A stretch of 19,277 nt of DNA, taken from Erysipelothrix sp. GTDB lineage: Bacteria; Bacillota_I; Bacilli_A; Erysipelotrichales; Erysipelotrichaceae. Positions 7,859-14,566 of the stretch are shown piece by piece (within the stretch, counting starts at the first letter, position 1; each line of letters opens with the position of its first letter). Below the pieces are notes generated by a model. That model did not search any database and was not told where the DNA came from. It saw nothing but the letters and a program-made list of their open reading frames with translations. The stretch is taken from the NCBI GenBank assembly GCA_012520695.1, contig JAAYNU010000111.1:1-19277 (forward strand). Direction: 5' to 3'. The translations under genes and the position numbers were made by a program.

Positions 7859-9188
7859 TGCGCAGCGTGGCCCCTTTCATCACAGTAATGCACACTATCA
7901 TCAATAAGCTCATCTCTAGCGAAGTTAATTCAAACATGCGTTTCAATTCAAGCACCAAAAGTATGGTTGGAATAATCGCAAGCATTAAAACCACAATCAC
8001 AATCGTCGAATTAAACTGCTTTTGATCATTCAAAGGAAAATACTTCCCTACAAGCATAAAGAACACCATCGCAAGACCAAGCGATAACGATAAACCATCT
8101 CTTAGATACGGTTCAATCATCATTAAGAGTGCCATCTGAAATACCACAACTAAAATGCAGCCAACAAAATGCTCCATATACACACGCATTGAAGACAGTT
8201 TCGTTCGTCTCAATAAAAACAAACATTGATCAAACTGTGAATAAGTATAAATCGCTTGCATACATGGCATCATCAACATCAGCGATGCATTCATCGGACT
8301 GTACAGTAGTGTTGGCTTGTATACCTTAATCAAACCACATACAAGGATCATCAAACTCATATTCAACTGTGCTTCTTTATGGCGAAGCATCTCTTTCATC
8401 ACCTTCCCCATCAGTGTTGGTGGAATGATTCTTCCAAACAGAATTCTGCCACCAGAAGTACTCTTTCGATAATCAAAGGACTGAATAAAGAGATACCACA
8501 CGATAAACACAATCAAGATAATTAATCCAAACAGATTCAAATCAATCCAATAACTTGAGAGTTGCCAGAACTCTGAATTACTGTACGAAAACCATGAGTA
8601 TATACCTACAATTGTCACTAACAAACCAACACTTACTGTAGTACCAAAAGCAAATAAGATTGTGTATATCGTTGGGTAAAGTGTTTCCAGAATAAAGAGC
8701 GTTAACGGTATTTGAATAATGAGTCCAAGCACTAGTGTCTGAATCATTTCATAATCCAAGTGCCTCATACTCATACCGAGTAAGCTTGTAGTCATAATGA
8801 TACTCACCAAACTCAACGTAAGAGTCCTCCCAAGACTTGATAATACATTTCGTTGAAATAAACTTACATCATAGTTGCGCAGCATTTTATCAAATTGACT
8901 TTGTTTCGTAAATCCAAACACCAAAGCAATCAGATAACTTACCAACACAATACAATAACCCGAGAATATTAAAGTTTTCAAAAGACTAATTCGCATATCC
9001 ACAGTGCCATCCACTAGAATAATTCCCAACATCTCACCCAGCATGTTTTCCAGAATAATGGACATACTGAATAAGAGCGCCACAGAGACCAAGACACCCA
9101 TAATGATGTAGGAGCCATATTGCTTCATGGAAGAAGAAACAAAGCGCCTGCACTGCTTTAAATAGGTTCTCGCAATGATTTTATGCAT
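7833..9188 (-). CDS. Multi-spanning ABC transporter membrane subunit
   Basis: The protein has about 451 residues and roughly 10-12 hydrophobic helices separated by short charged loops. It is the likely membrane partner of the ATPase encoded just before it. I chose the ATG at 9186-9188 (MHKIIARTYLKQC), which overlaps the ATPase stop by 8 bases (ATGCATAA). An upstream ATG in the same frame at 9267-9269 would overlap the ATPase by 89 bases and add an unlikely polar extension. No close family is recognised; the pairing of a short ATPase with one large hydrophobic subunit is like ABC-2 exporters for peptides or bacteriocins. There is no periplasmic binding protein or large ectodomain, so export is more likely than import. 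The substrate is unknown. Confidence 0.78.
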   Translation of the reverse strand: MHKIIARTYLKQCRRFVSSSMKQYGSYIIMGVLVSVALLFSMSIILENMLGEMLGIILVDGTVDMRISLLKTLIFSGYCIVLVSYLIALVFGFTKQSQFDKMLRNYDVSLFQRNVLSSLGRTLTLSLVSIIMTTSLLGMSMRHLDYEMIQTLVLGLIIQIPLTLFILETLYPTIYTILFAFGTTVSVGLLVTIVGIYSWFSYSNSEFWQLSSYWIDLNLFGLIILIVFIVWYLFIQSFDYRKSTSGGRILFGRIIPPTLMGKVMKEMLRHKEAQLNMSLMILVCGLIKVYKPTLLYSPMNASLMLMMPCMQAIYTYSQFDQCLFLLRRTKLSSMRVYMEHFVGCILVVVFQMALLMMIEPYLRDGLSLSLGLAMVFFMLVGKYFPLNDQKQFNSTIVIVVLMLAIIPTILLVLELKRMFELTSLEMSLLMIVCITVMKGATLRSVSHSLSR

Positions 9189-9855
9189 TGAGGAATACAA
9201 AGACTTCTTCAAGGCTCTCTTTTGCGTGTACATCGCATAGCTGTGCTGGTGATCCTTGTGCTTTAACATCGCCTTTAATTAAGAGCACAATATGCGCACT
9301 CATTTGTTCCACGGCCAAGATATCATGAGATGATAACAGGATAGTACCACCATTCAAAGCAAACTCAACCAAGAGTTGTTTAGTATTCAATATGGCCTCA
9401 ATGTCCAATCCTCGAAAGATTTCATCAAGAATTAAAACATCGGGTGCAATCATTAATGCCGCGATGAGTTGAATCTTCTTTTTCATTCCATAGGAATAGG
9501 ACTGGATCATTTTGTCTTTGTCGTGGACCATGTCATAGCGCTCTAAGAGATCTTGTTTTAAAGCATTGTTTTTAATACCATAGATATTCTCAATGAAGAT
9601 TAGGTATTCATAACCTGATAACAAGTCAGGTAATATGTTTTCATCAGGAATAAAGAAGATGCTGGGATCATTTGAATTCCACCTAACTTCTCCTTCATAT
9701 GAAATATGTTCTAAAATGCATTGAATAAGGGTTGTCTTACCCGAACCATTGGGTCCTACGAGTCCCGTAATCTTACCCCTTGGAATACTGACGTCTACGC
9801 CCTTTAGGGCCATAGTTTTTGGATATTGTTTTATTAAGTTTTGTATTGATATCAC
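9181..9855 (-). CDS. ABC transporter ATP-binding subunit
   Basis: This is a 224-residue nucleotide-binding domain with Walker A GPNGSGKTT (34-42) and signature SYGMKKK (121-127) in place of LSGGQ. Walker B is VLILDE (140-145, catalytic Glu 145), followed by the D-loop RGLD and the switch His H177 in LLSSHDI. The Q-loop region reads FFIPDEN, without the usual Gln. These variants are common in short ATPases of ABC-2 exporters (bacteriocin or antibiotic export and resistance). The start is a GTG at 9853-9855 with AAGGAG ten bases upstream. It precedes the permease with an 8-base overlap and follows two small membrane-protein genes, so the five genes look like one transcript. Confidence 0.92.
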   Translation of the reverse strand: MISIQNLIKQYPKTMALKGVDVSIPRGKITGLVGPNGSGKTTLIQCILEHISYEGEVRWNSNDPSIFFIPDENILPDLLSGYEYLIFIENIYGIKNNALKQDLLERYDMVHDKDKMIQSYSYGMKKKIQLIAALMIAPDVLILDEIFRGLDIEAILNTKQLLVEFALNGGTILLSSHDILAVEQMSAHIVLLIKGDVKAQGSPAQLCDVHAKESLEEVFVFLNA

Positions 9856-9874
9856 GTTTAAATCACTCCTTATG

Positions 9875-10133
9875 TATAAATAGTCACCCTGTAATCACTT
9901 AATTACCAACTACATTGAAATGATATTGAGAAAAGACTTCTCCAGGAATATGATCCAGTGAAGGATCCCTTACCATTTCTTAAACACCATAAAAGCATTG
10001 CGAGATAAACGACTCCCGCAAGTACTAGCAGTACTGCTGTTAGTACTGTAAACCATGCATCCACTGTTTCTAGTTCATGTTTTGCATACAATAACATTTA
10101 TATCCCCTCTTCTATTTTCGGTGACTATTTATA
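9875..10133. repeat. Perfect 14-bp inverted repeat flanking a small membrane-protein gene
   Basis: The left arm is TATAAATAGTCACC at 9875-9888; the right arm is its exact reverse complement GGTGACTATTTATA at 10120-10133. They enclose 231 bases holding the 64-codon gene and its ribosome binding site. The right arm lies in the last codons of the 88-codon gene. The left arm lies just upstream of the ATPase ribosome binding site. No clear target-site duplication is seen outside the arms. Confidence 0.75.
9903..10097 (-). CDS. Small membrane protein of the ABC cassette, 64 aa
   Basis: Not a recognised family. The N-terminal half has a short polar start (MLLYAKHELETVDAW) and one strong membrane helix at about 16-37. 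After LRNGKGSF comes a 20-residue tail rich in Ser, aromatic residues and one Cys (TGSYSWRSLFSISFQCSW). The ATG at 10095-10097 has a GAGGGG Shine-Dalgarno sequence and begins 14 bases after the stop of the preceding small gene. It is enclosed by a perfect 14-bp inverted repeat. It could be an accessory subunit of the transporter, an immunity-like protein or a peptide precursor with the tail as product. The sequence does not decide between these. Confidence 0.6.
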   Translation of the reverse strand: MLLYAKHELETVDAWFTVLTAVLLVLAGVVYLAMLLWCLRNGKGSFTGSYSWRSLFSISFQCSW

Positions 10134-10378
10134 GTCAGCTGCTTATATCCATAGTCCAATACCCATGTCACCACAAAGACACAGAGGAATGTAAGAATAA
10201 AGTACCACTCAAAGCTCAATGAAGCACGTGCGTATGTTTCTCCTTCTTCTAGAAGTAAATTAAACCCGCAGAACTGAATCGACTTACTCTGAAATAGATT
10301 CAAGACCACAAACAAAACGCCTATCACTGGATAGACAACAAATGCCATAATACTTGCCTTCAGACTGTGTTTTTCCAT
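10112..10378 (-). CDS. Small two-helix membrane protein heading the ABC cassette, 88 aa
   Basis: Not a recognised family. I chose the ATG at 10376-10378 (MEKHSLKASIMAF) because an AGGGTGA Shine-Dalgarno sequence lies just upstream. The frame remains open further up to 10480, but that part would run through the recA terminator. The protein has two membrane helices (about 8-29 and 58-77) joined by a loop with LLLEEGETYARAS. A hydrophobic protein with two helices before an ABC exporter may be an accessory or immunity-type subunit. The last codons form the right arm of the 14-bp inverted repeat. An imperfectly spaced inverted repeat lies upstream at 10405-10426 and may be an operator. Confidence 0.65.
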   Translation of the reverse strand: MEKHSLKASIMAFVVYPVIGVLFVVLNLFQSKSIQFCGFNLLLEEGETYARASLSFEWYFILTFLCVFVVTWVLDYGYKQLTINSHRK

Positions 10379-10404
10379 CAATCTCACCCTTTCCTCATTA
10401 AGTA

Positions 10405-10426
10405 AGGTTTTGGGTCGTATAAACCT
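10405..10426. promoter_or_regulatory. Candidate operator upstream of the ABC cassette
   Basis: AGGTTT (10405-10410) and AAACCT (10421-10426) form an inverted repeat with a 10-base spacer, between the recA terminator and the first cassette gene. Arms about one and a half helical turns apart would suit a dimeric regulator. No convincing -35/-10 pair was found. Confidence 0.35.
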
Positions 10427-10448
10427 AAAAATAATGTAAATTTGCGCA

Positions 10449-10474
10449 TAAAAAAACCTCGAACATTTTCGAGG
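10449..10474 (-). terminator. Intrinsic terminator after recA
   Basis: The stem CCTCGAA/TTCGAGG (10457-10463 with 10468-10474, 4-base loop) is followed on the minus strand by seven T. It begins 8 bases after the recA stop codon. Confidence 0.92.
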
Positions 10475-10482
10475 CTTCAATA

Positions 10483-11502
10483 TTATTTCTTGTCTTTAAC
10501 GACTTCTTCACGCGTTGGAAGAATAATCTTTCGAATGTCTTGTGCGATTTCATCCGCAATGGCTTCATTGGCTTCAAGGAAAGTGCGAACTGCTTCGCGT
10601 CCTTGTCCAATTTTCTCATCCTTGTATGAGTACCATGATCCGGCTTTATCAATTAAATCATATTGAACACCTAAATCAATGACTTCTCCAAGGTATGAAA
10701 CACCTTTACCGTAGATAATCTCAACTTGAACCACTTTGAATGGTGGCGCAACTTTGTTTTTAACAACTTTAATGTTTGTCTTATTACCAACAATATCCGT
10801 TCCCTGTTTAATTTGTTCAGAGCGACGAATATCAAGTCTCACAGATGAATAGAACTTAAGTGCTCTACCCCCTGGTGTTGTTTCAGGACTACCAAACATA
10901 ACCCCAACTTTTTCTCGAAGTTGGTTAATGAAGATTACTGTACAATTACCACGGTTCATATTTCCTGAAAGTTTACGCATTGCTTTAGACATCATACGCG
11001 CTTGAAGACCCACTTGTGAGTCACCCATTTCGCCATCCAACTCTGCTTGCGGTACTAAGGCCGCAACACTGTCCACGACGATTAAGTCAATGGCACCTGA
11101 GCGAACCAAGACGTCAACAATTTCGAGTCCTTGTTCACCAGAGTCTGGTTGTGAAAGAATTAGATCATCAATGTTTACGCCCAAGTTTTGAGCATACAAT
11201 GGATCAATGGCGTTTTCTGCATCAATGAACGCTGCTTTACCACCACGTTTTTGAATCTGAGCAATTGCATGAAGTGCAAGTGTTGTCTTACCACTGGATT
11301 CAGGACCATAGATTTCAATGATTCTTCCTTTAGGATAACCACCAATACCAAGCGCTGCATCAAGACTTAAAGAACCCGAACTAATGGCATCAACGTCCAC
11401 ATTTGAGCGGTCGCCAAGGCGCATAATTGAACCCTTACCAAATTGTTTCTCAATTTGTTTCAGTGCATCATCTAAAATTTTATCTTTTTTTTCGTCTGCC
11501 AT
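10483..11502 (-). CDS. recA: Recombinase RecA
   Basis: RecA forms filaments on single-stranded DNA, drives strand exchange and triggers LexA cleavage. From the chosen start the protein has 339 residues. Walker A GPESSGKT lies at 66-73, Walker B is [12 protein letters not shown], and the conserved [17 protein letters not shown] segment with loop L2 ([13 protein letters not shown]) follows. The C-terminus is short and charged (REEVVKDKK). I chose the second ATG (11500-11502) because GGAGG sits 5 bases before it; an upstream in-frame ATG at 11514 overlaps that ribosome binding site. The gap to pgsA is only 43 bases, with no terminator, no clear promoter and no GAAC-N4-GTTC type SOS box. Expression probably comes from the rodZ promoter. 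cinA, which lies between pgsA and recA in Bacillus, is absent. Confidence 0.98.
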   Translation of the reverse strand: MADEKKDKILDDALKQIEKQFGKGSIMRLGDRSNVDVDAISSGSLSLDAALGIGGYPKGRIIEIYGPESSGKTTLALHAIAQIQKRGGKAAFIDAENAIDPLYAQNLGVNIDDLILSQPDSGEQGLEIVDVLVRSGAIDLIVVDSVAALVPQAELDGEMGDSQVGLQARMMSKAMRKLSGNMNRGNCTVIFINQLREKVGVMFGSPETTPGGRALKFYSSVRLDIRRSEQIKQGTDIVGNKTNIKVVKNKVAPPFKVVQVEIIYGKGVSYLGEVIDLGVQYDLIDKAGSWYSYKDEKIGQGREAVRTFLEANEAIADEIAQDIRKIILPTREEVVKDKK

Positions 11503-11545
11503 AACATCCTCCATAGTATCAATTAAACCTTAAACAGTTTTATTC

Positions 11546-12139
11546 CTACATTGTTTCCATAAAGTATGAACGACTTTGAATGACATAAGAAGCACCACTC
11601 AAGACCGACATCAATGTTGCGAACCATACCATGATGGACATCACTGGAATATTATAGAATTCAAATGGAACATTATTCAATAGAACCAATATAATTGCGA
11701 GCATTTGAGCAACAGTTTTCACTTTACCCAAGTACCCAGCAGCCAACACCAATCCCTTTTGTGAAATAAGCATACGAACTGCATCCACAATCGTATCACG
11801 CCATATCATAATCAATACCGCAACAATTGGCACAACGCCTTGTGCTGCGAAGATGATGAACATTGTATTCACAAGTAATTTATCTGCAATTGGATCCAAA
11901 AACTTTCCAAATGTTGTAATCATATTACGACTGCGTGCTAGATATCCATCAAGGAAATCAGTGAACGCCGCTGTAGCGAAGAGAACTAATACTACAATGT
12001 TACGATAAGAAATTGAAATCGTATCCACTTTAATATGTCCTACTGTAATTCCGAACTGACTCGTCGGAAAGAGTGCCACCAATACGATTACGGGTATTAA
12101 TATAATTCTAAAAATTGTCAGTCTGTTTGCTAAATTCAT
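11546..12139 (-). CDS. pgsA: CDP-diacylglycerol--glycerol-3-phosphate 3-phosphatidyltransferase
   Basis: PgsA is the membrane enzyme that joins CDP-diacylglycerol and glycerol 3-phosphate to phosphatidylglycerol phosphate, the first committed step to phosphatidylglycerol. The 197-residue protein has several membrane helices and a perfect CDP-alcohol phosphotransferase signature. Its residues are D61, D64-G65, A68-R69, G78, D82 and D86, in the spacing D-x2-DG-x2-AR-x8-G-x3-D-x3-D. The ATG overlaps the rodZ stop by one base (TAATG), so translation is coupled. recA follows. Confidence 0.96.
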   Translation of the reverse strand: MNLANRLTIFRIILIPVIVLVALFPTSQFGITVGHIKVDTISISYRNIVVLVLFATAAFTDFLDGYLARSRNMITTFGKFLDPIADKLLVNTMFIIFAAQGVVPIVAVLIMIWRDTIVDAVRMLISQKGLVLAAGYLGKVKTVAQMLAIILVLLNNVPFEFYNIPVMSIMVWFATLMSVLSGASYVIQSRSYFMETM

Positions 12140-13038
12140 TAATTGCCTCCCACGAACTTGAAGTTAATTGTGTGCGATCCCGGACTTTGTGCGACCGTTT
12201 CATCTAACACGATAGTTTCACCATCAAGTATAAACTCATTACCTTGCATGTAACCAATTTCCATTTTTAATACTGTATTTTCTTTTGGTTTGGTTACAAT
12301 TGTTATTTCTGTATCTTTTTCATAAATCGTCGAGGCTGGATTGTCTAAGATGACATTGTCTAGCGAGAAACGTACCCATGAACGATTATTGAACTTCACA
12401 TCGAATACGGTATCCGCATCCTCTGTCCATCCACTTACCACATACGTCAATGGATCTTCCATTGTGACTGTGAGTGTTGGTTTCTCAGGTTCAACTGGTT
12501 TTTCGGGTTCCACTGGTTTCTCAGGTTCAACCGGAGTCTCACCTACACCAGGTTTAGGATTTGTGATAATTGGAGGTTTTGCGTCCTTACCAAATTCTGG
12601 CAAGATTTTTGTAACGAATACATAGCTTAATCCTACAATAACGACCATTACAAATGCGATTAAGGCGATACTTGTGAAGTCCACACGTTTTCTTTTAACT
12701 TTCTTAGGTGTTGTATTATTTTTAATTCTTACCTTTTCCATAATACTTGTATTGATGTTCTCTGCCTCTTTAATTCGAGAGACACTGATCGCATCCGTAT
12801 ACTCAGTGATTGTTTCGTCTAGTTCATTGCGCATCTCGTCATAATCTAAGTTGAGTGAATTCGCATAGTATCGAACAAAGTATGTTAAGTACGACAAGTC
12901 TTCACTAAAGAATGAGATATTTCCGTCTTCAATTGCTTTAAGTTGTACGGTTGAAAGTTTGGTTTTGACGCTCATCTCTTCGAGTGAGTATCCAAGTTCA
13001 TTTCGTCGTTCTTTCAAGACTGTTCCGATTTTCTCCAA
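12139..13038 (-). CDS. rodZ: RodZ/YmfM-like helix-turn-helix membrane protein
   Basis: RodZ-type proteins tie the MreB cytoskeleton to the membrane and help control cell shape. The N-terminal 75 residues are an HTH_25 domain (LKERRNELGYSLEEMS, AIEDGN). A basic stretch KKVKRKR precedes one membrane helix at about 122-143. Outside lies a proline-rich linker with three PVEPEK repeats, then a C-terminal beta domain of the DUF4115 type (about 190-299). I favour the TTG at 13036-13038 as start (MEKIGTVLKERR), because AAGGAAGGTGA lies 5 bases before it. The GTG at 13045-13047 is inside that ribosome binding site. A strong promoter sits just upstream. It is the first gene of rodZ-pgsA-recA, as ymfM is upstream of pgsA in Bacillus. 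Confidence 0.88.
   Translation of the reverse strand: MEKIGTVLKERRNELGYSLEEMSVKTKLSTVQLKAIEDGNISFFSEDLSYLTYFVRYYANSLNLDYDEMRNELDETITEYTDAISVSRIKEAENINTSIMEKVRIKNNTTPKKVKRKRVDFTSIALIAFVMVVIVGLSYVFVTKILPEFGKDAKPPIITNPKPGVGETPVEPEKPVEPEKPVEPEKPTLTVTMEDPLTYVVSGWTEDADTVFDVKFNNRSWVRFSLDNVILDNPASTIYEKDTEITIVTKPKENTVLKMEIGYMQGNEFILDGETIVLDETVAQSPGSHTINFKFVGGN
12482..12535 (-). repeat. Three 18-bp tandem repeats encoding PVEPEK
   Basis: Three near-identical 18-base units in the rodZ linker (12482-12499, 12500-12517, 12518-12535) differ mostly at third codon positions. They encode a Pro/Glu/Lys linker just outside the membrane helix. Copy number may vary by slippage without breaking the frame. Confidence 0.85.
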
Positions 13039-13068
13039 TATAGTCACCTTCCTTGTTACATATGGACT

Positions 13069-13097
13069 ATTATACCAATACTAGTCCCATTTTACAA
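13069..13097 (-). promoter_or_regulatory. Promoter of rodZ-pgsA-recA
   Basis: On the minus strand there is -35 TTGTAA (13092-13097), a 17-base spacer and -10 TATAAT (13069-13074), extended by TGG. It lies about 30 bases before the start codon. Confidence 0.85.
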
Positions 13098-13147
13098 TTT
13101 AAAAAAAGGGGATTTACTTTCATTACAAAGCCAATCATTAAAACATA

Positions 13148-13169
13148 ATAAAAGGGAGCTTTCGCCCCC
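13148..13169 (-). terminator. Intrinsic terminator after rnpB
   Basis: On the minus strand GGGGGC, a GAAA loop and GCTCCC form a 6-bp stem (13154-13159 with 13164-13169, one G-T pair), followed by TTTTATTATG. Confidence 0.88.
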
Positions 13170-13175
13170 TCTTTG

Positions 13176-13526
13176 CATTAACACTCAATAAGCCATGTTC
13201 TGTTACGATAACCATTTCTCTACACCATTTCTGATGTCCGAATTGCACTTCGTTTCGTGCGCCTCAGTTCCCCTACCAATTTTGGGTTTCTCGCTTATGG
13301 GGTTTACCAACGTTCCACTCCTTATGTTTCCATAAGGCTTCGTCACTGTGGCACTTTTATAGTCTCCATCCATAGTTTCCCTTAGGATCTTGATCCGCCG
13401 TCACCGATGCCTCGGCACCCCGCCTTATGAATTAGACGGGCACAAACACTACAGACATCACAGTCTGTGCGAGCATGGACTTTCCTCTACACAGTCAAGC
13501 TGTGCAGCGATTATCTTTTGTGTTAT
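13176..13526 (-). ncRNA. rnpB: RNase P RNA, type B (Bacillus type)
   Basis: This is the catalytic RNA that trims tRNA 5' leaders. Conserved segments appear in order on the minus strand. GAGGAAAGTCC (13477-13487) is the 5' strand of P4, followed by ATGCTCGCAC. GTGCCACAGTGACGAA lies at 13339-13354. GGTAAACCCC and then GAGAAACCC with TTGGTAGGGGAAC (about 13268-13292) form the P15 region that binds the tRNA CCA end. ACAGAACATGGCTTA (13189-13203) is the 3' strand of P4. The P1 helix pairs TAACAC (13520-13525) with GTGTTA (13179-13184), which sets both ends and gives about 350 nt. The sequence between the conserved parts matches the type B architecture of Bacillota. The 5' end coincides with the stop codon of gpsB, so transcription must start inside gpsB or the RNA is processed from a longer transcript. 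Confidence 0.96.
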
Positions 13527-13834
13527 TTTTTATTAAATACTTCTTCTTCAAGACGCGAAACTCGTTTAAGAATATCAACATGAGAAAACTGACTTGGGAG
13601 CTCACTCGTAACACGAGATTTACTCTCTTGTTCCATCAGCATACGCTTTTGTTGAGAAAGAGTTTCCTCATAACGATCAAGCAGTTCCTTCTGATCTTTG
13701 ATGATTTGTTCGAAATACTGATAGTCATTCATAACCGCATCTAAAAATTGATCAACCTCTAAGGCGTTGTAGCCCTTGAAGTCAACATGAAATTCTTTAT
13801 CGAAAATGATATCCGTTGTTAGTTTTTGTGTCAT
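13523..13834 (-). CDS. gpsB: Cell division protein GpsB (DivIVA family)
   Basis: GpsB is a small coiled-coil adaptor that links class A PBPs with the division site. In B. subtilis it shuttles PBP1 (PonA). The 103-residue length is typical. The N-terminal DivIVA-like domain (1-65) has the membrane-binding turn and the motif GYNALEVDQFLDAVMNDY, followed by a Glu/Gln-rich coiled coil. The short C-terminal helix (SHVDILKRVSRLEEEVF) is the usual trimerisation piece. The ATG has AGAGGTGA upstream and a good promoter. ponA lies in the divergent operon next door and encodes its probable partner. The stop codon TAA is also the predicted first bases of RNase P RNA. Confidence 0.95.
   Translation of the reverse strand: MTQKLTTDIIFDKEFHVDFKGYNALEVDQFLDAVMNDYQYFEQIIKDQKELLDRYEETLSQQKRMLMEQESKSRVTSELPSQFSHVDILKRVSRLEEEVFNKK
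13532..13560 (-). promoter_or_regulatory. Possible rnpB promoter inside gpsB
   Basis: On the minus strand a -10 TTTAAT (13532-13537) lies 17 bases after a poor -35 TTTCGC (13555-13560). Seven bases past the -10 is position 13525, exactly the 5' end predicted from the P1 helix. The -35 is weak. Confidence 0.45.
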
Positions 13835-13855
13835 GTCTATTCACCTCTTGTTTCT

Positions 13856-13884
13856 ATTATCGCAAATTTACGCCCTTCTTACAA
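13856..13884 (-). promoter_or_regulatory. Promoter of gpsB
   Basis: On the minus strand there is -35 TTGTAA (13879-13884), a 17-base spacer and -10 GATAAT (13856-13861), extended by TGC. It lies about 21 bases before the ATG and closely resembles the rodZ promoter. Confidence 0.8.
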
Positions 13885-13940
13885 GCCAAGGCCTAATTTT
13901 CTATCAATTTAAATAACATACTTTCATACAATTGAAAACG

Positions 13941-13969
13941 ATGAAATTTAGGTGTAAATATAGTATAAT
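13941..13969 (+). promoter_or_regulatory. Promoter of recU-ponA
   Basis: A perfect -10 TATAAT (13964-13969) lies 17 bases after a weaker -35 ATGAAA (13941-13946). It is 15 bases before the recU ATG and divergent from the gpsB promoter. Confidence 0.65.
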
Positions 13970-13984
13970 AGAACCGGTGATAAC

Positions 13985-14566
13985 ATGATACAATATCCTG
14001 GAAGTAAGAAAGTATACGATAAACCCAAAAAACGCACTGAAACAAACGGACGAGGGATGAGTCTTGAAGAAGACATTAATGCCTCAAATGAGTTCTATCT
14101 CATCCAAGACAGTGCCATCGTACATAAGAAACCTACTCCCATACAAATTGTGAGTGTGGACTACCCTTCTCGTAATCGAGCAAAAATTACAGAAGCTTAT
14201 TTTAGAACTGCTTCAACTACGGATTATCAAGGCGTCTATAAAGGATATGCCCTTGATTTCGAAGCAAAAGAAACGAAGAACAAAACATTGTTTCCGCTGA
14301 GTTCACTTCACGAACATCAGATATCACATCTGAGAAGTGTCCATAATCACGGTGCTATCGCATTCATAATCATTCGTTTTTATGAGTTAGGAGAAACCTA
14401 TCTCATATACGCACATGATTTAATGCCCTTCATTGATGAGAAGACAAGCCGATCCCTACCCATTAAATGGGTCAGAGAATACGGACACTCAGTCACATCA
14501 ACCTACCGCATACCATGCGATTATTTATCAGTACTCAAAGAAACGATTGAAGAGGAGAAGTTATGA
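13985..14566 (+). CDS. recU: Holliday junction resolvase RecU
   Basis: RecU cuts four-way DNA junctions in recombination and chromosome segregation in Bacillota and modulates RecA. The 193-residue protein shows the type II restriction-like fold with the N-terminal GRGMSLEEDINASNEFY helix and a catalytic core ITEAYFRTASTTDYQGVYKG then LDFEAKET (acidic residues and Lys of the metal site). FPLSSLHEHQISHLRSVHNHGAIAF follows, all as in B. subtilis RecU. The ATG has a modest GGTGA Shine-Dalgarno sequence. The stop overlaps the ponA start by four bases (ATGA), the same recU-ponA operon as in Bacillus. Confidence 0.95.
   Translation: MIQYPGSKKVYDKPKKRTETNGRGMSLEEDINASNEFYLIQDSAIVHKKPTPIQIVSVDYPSRNRAKITEAYFRTASTTDYQGVYKGYALDFEAKETKNKTLFPLSSLHEHQISHLRSVHNHGAIAFIIIRFYELGETYLIYAHDLMPFIDEKTSRSLPIKWVREYGHSVTSTYRIPCDYLSVLKETIEEEKL

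Noticed and set aside
9189..9269. Upstream start of the ABC membrane subunit
   Set aside because: It would overlap the ATPase gene by 89 bases and add a polar, His-rich extension; the ATG at 9188 gives the usual short overlap.
10457..10474. LexA-like box CGAA..TTCG near recA
   Set aside because: It lies downstream of recA and is the stem of its terminator; the spacing does not match GAAC-N4-GTTC.
10379..10480. Longer version of the 88-aa cassette protein (122 codons)
   Set aside because: The extra 34 codons run through the recA terminator and have no ribosome binding site; the ATG at 10378 has one.
12341..12625. Plus-strand frame with GFSGST repeats
   Set aside because: It is the antisense shadow of the PVEPEK repeat of rodZ, without a ribosome binding site.
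13475..13744. Plus-strand frame of 89 codons
   Set aside because: It is antisense to gpsB and the start of rnpB, both well supported.
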